Assembly: GCA_037043015.1 (NCBI GenBank) | Contig: CM073321.1 | Coordinates: 29,129,010-29,193,009, forward strand | Origin: Bryum argenteum | Lineage: Eukaryota; Streptophyta; Bryopsida; Bryales; Bryaceae | Reading direction: 5' to 3' | Length of the DNA: 64,000 bases | Shown here: piece after piece, positions 57,623 through 64,000 of the stretch | How positions within the stretch are numbered: the stretch's first letter is position 1 | Layout of the letters: the number at the start of each line of letters is the position of its first letter | The notes under the pieces: generated by a model | Databases searched by the model: none | Seen by the model: only the letters and a program-made list of their open reading frames with translations | Told to the model about the DNA's origin: nothing | Position numbers and translations under genes: made by a program

Positions 57623-58069
57623 GTTCAAGTTTCAAAAAATCTTTCAGAACATCATGAGCGTAGCAAGTAAAGGATAAGAAATTATATATAGAAACCTTAT
57701 TTTAGAGATGAATTTGCGTTATGAGGTTGACATACCAAGTTGCTTAGTTTTAATACATAGAATCTTCAAATATGTTTGAAGTTCACGATGCGATGCTCCA
57801 ACCTCATCCCTTGCTCTCATTGTTCCGTTTTGCAATAGAGTTTGTCCATTATCGCAGTATCGTGCACTTTTTTGGAGTTTTAGACTGCGGAAGTTCTCTG
57901 CTAAAAACCGTTTCAAAAAACCTGTAAAACAAACAATGGTACACAAGCGTTTCAATTTCAGCATGCACATTTGTTCCGTAAAATTCAGCAAGCAGACGAG
58001 TTTCGAAATTATTTAGCAGATTTTCACATTTCAGAACAAGACTGATTCCTTGAGTCATTCATAATCTTA
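57623..58069. other. Non-coding stretch after cassette C
   Basis: No gene was recognised. An open minus-strand stretch at 57,719-57,991 has no recognisable domain. Confidence 0.45.
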
Positions 58070-58970
58070 GAATACCTCACCTTATTTACGAAATACTAAT
58101 CTTAAAATACCTCACTTAAAATAACTCAATTCTAATCTTAGAATACTACATTCACAAGAATTGAGTATTATACTTAGAATATCATATCAAATTAACTACA
58201 TAATCATGTTAGAATACCACACCTTATTTACTAAATACTAATCTTTGATTACCTCATTTAATATATCTCAATTCTAATCTTAGAATACTACATTTAGAGT
58301 AATTGAATCCTATACTTAGAATACTACACCTAATTTACTAAATACTAATTTAAGTATACTACACTTAAATTAATTGAATATTATACTTATAATTACACAC
58401 TTCATTTACCAAATAATAATATTAGAATACCTCACCTCATCTACTAAATACAAATCTTTGAAGACCTCACTTAAAATAACTCAATTCAAATCTTAGAATA
58501 CTACATTTAGAATAATTGAATACTATACTTTGAATACCATATCAAATTTACTAAATAATCATGTTAGAATACCTCAATTTATTTACTCAATAGTAATCTT
58601 AGAATACCTCACTTAAAATAACTTAACTCTAATCTTAAAGTACTACATTTAGAATAATTAAGTACTATATTTTGAATACCATATCAAATTTACTAAATAA
58701 TCATGTTAGAATACCACACCTTATTTACTTAATTATTAATCTTAAAATACCACACTCAGAATAACTAAAAAATGAACATAAAATACCACCCTTAGAATAT
58801 TAACCATACAACATACACTTACTAGGTTAAAGAATGTGAACAAAGAGTATGTCACTCAAAATACTAAATTTATCATACGACATTTAGAAAAAGTGAATAC
58901 TATCCTTAAAATACTTCACATAATTTACCAAATGCTAATCCTTAAAATCCTACTCTTAGCAAAACTTAGT
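58070..58970. repeat. AT-rich degenerate tandem repeat region
   Basis: Phrases such as CTTAGAATACCTCACTTAAA, TCAATTCTAATCTTAGAATA and TTACTAAATACTAATCTT recur many times with varying spacing, giving a higher-order repeat of roughly 150-190 bp. There is no coding potential. Confidence 0.8.
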
Positions 58971-59065
58971 AATGAATGAAACATATCACACTTGGAACAC
59001 GAAACATAGAAAATTAAATAAGACAAATAATGTGAAAAAAATTAATCTTAGATTACGTGTTTGCC

Positions 59066-59160
59066 ATACCCATGTGCATGGGTATGATAATGTACATGGG
59101 TATGTATGTGCCATGGCCATGTACATTACCATGCCCATGCACATGTACATGGGCATAAGC
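59066..59160. repeat. Cluster of CATG-based palindromes
   Basis: Repeats of ACCCATGTGCATGGGT, GTACATGGGTATG, GCCATGGCCATG and CCCATGCACATGTACATGGG overlap within under 100 bp, so the whole stretch can fold on itself. Confidence 0.75.
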
Positions 59161-60106
59161 ATGCGTGTAATGATGGAGGGTCAGGATGACCCCAACCATC
59201 AATTAGCTCCGCCATCATTCTTCATTTTCCCACATTCTTCTCCATTTCTGCTTATTCCTCGTCACTCCTTGCTTTGGCTGTGCATGTCTCCTCGCCCTTG
59301 TCTGCGTTTCCTCCTTGCTCCTCGCGCTTTGTCTTTGCTCGTCGCTTCTCTACTTGCTTGTCTGTGCTCACTTTTGCTTGTATGTGCTCACTCTACTTAC
59401 TTGCAGCGGCTCTGCCCTGTTTTTTTTGCTCGCATTTCAGCGCTCTTACTCGCAGCGTCTCAACGCTTTTCTTGCTCGCGTCATCGACGCTCACTCTGCT
59501 TGTCTGCGCGTTGCTTATTTTGTTCCGCGTCACTCTAAATTCAGGTTCGACAATTTTCTAAACTTTGCTATTTCTGTTTTAAATTCAGCATTGGCAGTGC
59601 AAAAAATTGCTTCAAGGGTTTAGGGTTTCGGCCTGAGTGCTTGCATTTTGTTTCTTTATAGTGCTTGATTTTCTGTAGGGTTTGAACTAAATCCATTTCA
59701 TTGTTAATTTACGTTCATGGCCTCAACAGACTCATAAAAACGGGTTGCAAATTCTAGCTTGCTACTGTGAGGAATTTCAAGATTTTTTTTACCTTGTTGG
59801 AAGCGCACCTAGCATTTTCTGGTAAGTGACCTTACTAGTTGTAATAGGGTGTATTTGAATCGCTGTTTTGGTGCGTTGGTTGGTGAAATTAGAGAATTGG
59901 GAGCAGCATGAGCATGCAATTGTTGTAATTTGCTATAATCTATGACTGTAATAGATTTTGGTTCTAGCTGCAATTAGACAATCCGCGCTCCTAGCTAAAT
60001 TAGGGCTTTAGTGAATTGTAGGTTTTTTTAAAGAATTAGTTCAAGAGAAATGCCGTACACTTCGGAACTTTCAATTCAGCACATGAAATTTTATGTTCAC
60101 ATATGT
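59161..60106. other. Possible leader region before cassette D, no supported gene
   Basis: A pyrimidine-rich tract (about 59,210-59,545) with CTCGC/GCTTG-type repeats gives a long but low-complexity open frame that I do not accept as a gene. The remainder shows no feature. Confidence 0.5.
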
Positions 60107-60980
60107 ATTGTCGCCTTGACGATACATTATTTCTTTATTTAGTATGCAATTTCAGAATGATCCATGCTCACCAACGCAATTATCGTCAACCCGACGATAG
60201 ACATCAACATTTTTCTAAAATAAAAATTACATGTCCATAAATTTTGTGGGTTCATGTTGATACCGTCAACACGACAACAAGTCAAGGTTGGTTTCGCCTA
60301 CCCAAATGCGCTAAACAGTAGTTGTCGTCGAGTCAACAATACAATTTGATTCATGGTCACCAACAAAGTTATCGTCGACTCGACGATAAACATGTACATT
60401 TGTCTAAAATAAAATTTACATGTTCATAACTTTTGAGGTTTCATGTTGATATCGTCGACACGACAATAAGTTAGGATTGTTTCCCGCCTTCCCAAATGCG
60501 CTAAACAGTAGTTATCGTCGACTCGACAATACAATTTAATTCTTGCTTACCAACACAGTTATCGTCGACCTGACGATAAACATTAACATTTGTCTACAAT
60601 AAACATACATGTTCATAAATTATGTAGGTTTATATCGATATCGTCGGCACGACGATAAGTCAAAATTGTTTTCCACCTTCCGGAATGCGCCAAACAGTAG
60701 TTATAGTCGACTCGACGATACAATTTGATTCAGAATTGTCTTAACTCATCAATAAGATTCACAAATATCGATACCTAATCTCAAAAATAAGGGACCATAT
60801 AGAAGTTAGAACAGGACTTCCAGTATTATGACCATTAATTTTGTTGATTGTCAGTCAATATCTTTATTTATCGTCGACACGACGATATCGGTTATAGTTT
60901 GTGTTGTTGTCACAAAAATCTGAGACAACTTCAATGAAGCTAATTAGAACATCGTAGTTATTATCATTGGGTCGACGATA
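60107..60980. repeat. Tandem repeat of about 190 bp carrying P3 palindromes (TTATCGTCGA arms)
   Basis: A unit of about 188-191 bp is repeated at least three times between about 60,165 and 60,740. Markers are CTAAACAGTAGTT at 60,311, 60,502 and, as CCAAACAGTAGTT, 60,690. Each unit carries three palindromes with arms TTATCGTCGA and TCGACGATAA or close variants. Examples are at 60,368-60,388, 60,449-60,468, 60,513-60,533, 60,559-60,579, 60,638-60,659 and 60,867-60,888. The array ends just before exon 1 of cassette D gene 1. Confidence 0.9.
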
Positions 60981-61051
60981 AAGAACATTCCATAGGTCTA
61001 AAGGAAGAAAACGGAAGGTATGACATGATAAATCCTGGAATGGTTACAGCA

Positions 61052-64000
61052 ATGGCGAGGACAAAAAGCAGTGCTAGAATTGTCCGGATAGAAAACATGG
61101 AAGTTGATCACTTGTCGGATGAGACATCAGATCACATAGAGGTACGACTTCCTTAGAATAAGTTTCTAACCTCTACGCGCATTGTTATAGCCGATTAGGA
61201 GGTCTTTGACAAATTCTCACTCTTCAATGAGTCTGCTAAGAAGGAATGTTCGCATGATGGTGTTTTATCAATATGATCAAGAATCGCTCCAAATAATAAG
61301 AGTAAATGACGAATGAACTCATACTAGATTTACAAATTGCGACGCTTCATAGCCACCACTTTTTCTAGTTTTTCCGCATCGCTGAAATAGTCGTCAACTC
61401 TTATCGTCAATCGACAATAAGATTGTAACTTGTGGACTCTAGAGAGCACACTAATATTTTTATTTGCTTGCACTCATGGTAATTTAGTGCTGGAGATAGA
61501 CATAGGATATCGTTGGGTCAACTATTCATTAGGAAGTAGAGTCAGGCAGTACAATGTTATACTGTTTCTCAAGTAAGTTTGCTAAGGTTGCTTCTTTTCT
61601 TCTATGTAGACGGCAACGATGACGTCCAAAGATACATACAACTACAATGTCACTCGTCATCACCTTGTACCGTGTGAGAATCCCTTCAAGCCTGAGGCCT
61701 TTAGCGACATGCAAGACACATACGCCAAACTCTTCGAATTCCGAGAGAACATAATGGAGTGGTCATTCAAAGAGAACAAGTTCAAGAATTTTGTGATGGT
61801 GCAAATTAAGATCGGAACCTCAGGGATTTTCAATGTCTGGAACTTAAACGAGAAAGTCTCGATCATCGAGAATGTCTGGGAACACTTTATAGTGATCGTA
61901 CTTAGAGCGGTATATGACAACGGAAAGGAGCTTGACCACCAGCACTCAATTGTCTTAGATTGTAGAAAGGAACATGCGAGGTTCAATCTAGAGAACCTCA
62001 TGTCATTCATCCCGAGGACAAAATGGGAACCCCTCAACGAGGAATTCAGGAAATGAAATTATATTCCTTAGGTGCACAATAATGGAAATAGTATTTCCAA
62101 TCGATTGAATAGAATCTTTGCCTCACTCTAATGGTACGCCACTGAATCCGTCACTAAAACGCCGAATACTGGGGGCAATCTAAAGAAAAAGTGCGCGGCT
62201 CCCACGAAGTCGCGGACAGATCTTACTTCCACCGGTGCTGGATCTCGTAGTCGTGCTACGAAGCCTAGTCATCCAAGACTGGCGGCCAAGAAGAGAGATG
62301 CCCCTGCTCAAGTTGCTGCTGGCTCAAGCCGAAAGCGGAGGAAGAGCGCAGCTGCTTCACGTTTGGCTGCTGCTGACGATTCTACTGCTGGAAGCGTTAT
62401 TTCGGCTATAACAACAGTAACAGCCGGCCGCACATGGTCCAACAATGAAGTGCCCAATTTTGGGAAGATCGCAACAATGCAGAAGGATTTTTGGGATAAA
62501 CACAAGAAATGCTTTCTCGTCGATTTGGAGCCTGTAGATGTGACCATCGATGAATGCATCCTTGCGAATGATCGGTACATCATTGGAACCCTTCACAAGG
62601 ACATAATGGAAAGTGTTAAGGCTAGTCTTGTCAATATGATTGACGTCCGGCAGAGACAGAAGGTTTGCTTGATGCCTGTTGATAAGAATAATCAACTTTT
62701 TAGAAGGAAGCCTTTAAATTGGGAAGATATCAAGGACGGCAATTTCATGACCATAAACGGCCAGCACAACATCTTCGCATCGAAGGCACTCAAGACTGGA
62801 GGTTGCGGAGCAGATCGTCGTAAGAAGCTTCGCACATGGAGTGCATTCATCGTGTAGTCCCTCGATCCATCTCAGTTGACGGCTATTTCCAAATTCTATA
62901 ACATCACAAACCATCTAGACCATGCCAAGCTAACATGGGGCAACTAGATTGTAAGTTGTAGAAACATTTGGACCTCGCTCAATCATCCCGCCGAGTACAG
63001 CCTTGAAGACAAAGAGAGGGGTAACCGCACTGTCTTCAACGAGGCGAATTACAAGGTTAATTTGCATTCCCGCTTGTTATCGTGGGGTCGACAATAAGGT
63101 TCTTCTATTACTTGATCGATTCTTGTAATCTAGCTTGCGTTTACTTACTTGAACTTTTTGGTAAAATTCAGAGTTTCACGGACGCTGTCATGGAGAGATT
63201 CCAGAACAGCAACCCCGACGGTGAATGAGCTAAGATTCAATCCTTGAAACATCTGAAGAACGAGCTCCAAATGATCACTTTGCCGGATTATATCTAGAAT
63301 CACTGGCAAGTATTCCTTACCTTGCACCACAACGGGGAGATTATTGACCCAACCACGATACAACCCTACAAGCTCACCAAGGGGTACAAGACGCACGTTC
63401 TAAAGCGCGAGTTCTTCGAACGCTTTGGTTGGTTCACGGATAAGGACTTTCAAACCGTGGTTCAGCATCTGCTCATGTTGACCCCCGGTTGAAATGCACC
63501 GTATTCCAAGATCTCAGTCCACCAAACCAAATTTCTTGTACCCAACAACATGTCGAGCGCTGATTGGGTTGAGCGGCATAAGCGCAAGAAGGTGGTGATG
63601 CAGAAAATCCTGGATCTCAAGCCTTTGCTCAAATTCGTGGACAATGGTGGTGATGTAATAAAGGCAACGTGGTCGGCCTGGAAAGCTAGGCACAAGTTCA
63701 CGTCGGCTACATGGGATCATCTTATTGCACATATACCTGCGGATTTCTTTACGAAAAGACTCCGCAATGAGGCAAGACATAAGCGAGCAAAAGATATGAC
63801 CGACGTTCATTCCGACGTACAATTTATGATGAAAAGGTTTATGGCCACGAAATACCGATTACCCGGGAGTGCAAGAGGAGTACAGATGAGAGGATAGACT
63901 GGGCCAACATGGCGCTTGTTGTGAGTTCTATGTATACTTACTCTACTCGGCCGGTAAACCTCGTCGTATTGGATGTTCAGAACATTCCACGTTGCCCCGT
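61052..64000 (+). CDS. Cassette D gene 1: ParB/DGQHR-like (NGQH) protein gene, partial at window end, frame-disrupted
   Basis: A short first exon (61,052-61,141, MARTKSSARIVRIENMEVDH) ends at a GT donor and joins in phase 0 to an exon at 61,610 (acceptor TATGTAG). The second exon has VLDCRKEHARFNLENLM, matching ILIDIKQTRFDLGQLVE of copy A. It then has a basic linker (SSRKRRKSAAAS, about 62,320-62,350) and the block FMTINGQHNIFASKAL (about 62,745-62,790), the NGQH motif, followed by RTWSAFIV. An intron at 63,054-63,171 sits where copy A has 2583-3000. After it come VLKREFFERFGWF, a W-V-E-R-H-K-R-K-K segment, and, at the very end, LVVLDVQNIP, equivalent to VGIIDFRLIP of copy A. Several stops interrupt the frame. 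The rest of the gene lies outside the window. Confidence 0.6.
61399..61420. repeat. P3 palindrome in intron 1 of cassette D gene 1
   Basis: A palindrome with arms CTTAT and ATAAG outside a GTC/GAC core in intron 61,142-61,609. The outer arms match each other and differ from the other P3 copies. Confidence 0.75.
63076..63098. repeat. P3-type palindrome in the second intron of cassette D gene 1
   Basis: An eroded P3 palindrome (TTATCGTGGGGTCGACAATA) in intron 63,054-63,171, at the intron position that carries P1 in copy A and P2 in copy B. Confidence 0.7.

Noticed and set aside
58972-59538. A 188-codon open frame rich in Leu, Ser and Cys
   Set aside because: It spans the CATG palindromes and a pyrimidine-rich tract; the composition is that of the repeat and no domain is visible.

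Overview
The window looks like a stretch of a large, transposon-filled nuclear genome from a streptophyte (plant lineage). The support is GT-AG introns, a CACTA transposon with the plant-type terminus CACTATAAGAAA, Gypsy-type LTR fossils, a MULE-type transposase with a SWIM finger, and a tRNA-derived SINE. The unusual protein families make a charophyte alga or seed-free land plant seem more likely than a flowering plant, but this rests on memory of families and not on a search. No rRNA, complete tRNA, CRISPR array or ordinary housekeeping gene was seen.

The most striking content is a repeated multigene unit, called 'the cassette' here. Gene 1 encodes a long protein with a ParB/DGQHR-like NGQH motif. 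Gene 2 encodes an FCP1/NIF-like HAD-fold protein whose catalytic DxD motif reads DLN or NLN. Gene 3 encodes a short basic, Ser/Pro-rich protein. Copy A (+) covers about 1-7,865. Copy B (-) covers about 32,015-24,541 and has a duplicated terminal exon. Copy C (+) covers about 53,924-57,622 and has lost its 5' half. Copy D (+) starts at 61,052 and runs off the window. Introns and spacers of the cassettes hold short perfect or near-perfect palindromes at equivalent positions, but the palindrome sequence differs between copies: A has arms TTTAGCTCGA/TCGAGCTAAA, B and C have TTTAACTCGA or TTCAACTCGA arms, and D has TTATCGTCGA arms. Both arms change together. The same B/C-type palindrome is arrayed upstream of a DUF7869-type transposase-like gene at 50.5-53.1 kb.

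Layout: 0-7.9 kb cassette A with palindrome arrays; 9.0-10.5 kb a segment present again in inverted orientation at 24.1-25.6 kb; 11.5-14.8 kb a MULE-like, SWIM-containing transposase gene preceded by two other palindrome families; 15.0-15.15 kb a minisatellite; 15.6-19.9 kb an old Gypsy fossil; 19.9-21.4 kb AT-rich DNA without a recognised gene; 21.4 kb a SINE; 21.8-24.5 kb a second Gypsy fossil; 25.4-27.0 kb a solo LTR; 27-32 kb cassette B; 32.8-36.4 kb a non-autonomous CACTA element with an intact 3-bp target duplication; 36.8-37.2 kb a fold-back repeat; 37.4-42.6 kb a long minus-strand gene of unknown function interrupted by a solo LTR with a perfect TGGCA target duplication; 45.4-48.6 kb a first DUF7869-type gene; 49.9-53.1 kb a palindrome array and a second DUF7869-type gene; 53.9-57.6 kb cassette C; 58.1-59.2 kb AT-rich tandem repeats and a CATG-rich palindrome cluster; 60.1-61.0 kb a tandem repeat of about 190 bp carrying D-type palindromes; 61.1-64 kb cassette D.

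How the parts may work together is inference. Element- or cassette-specific palindromes lie in non-coding DNA around genes for a candidate DNA-interacting ParB-like protein and transposase-like proteins. This recalls known systems in which a mobile element's own protein binds motif clusters in its non-coding DNA. Most genes here are frame-disrupted, so the window is largely a graveyard in which the palindromes are better preserved than the genes.
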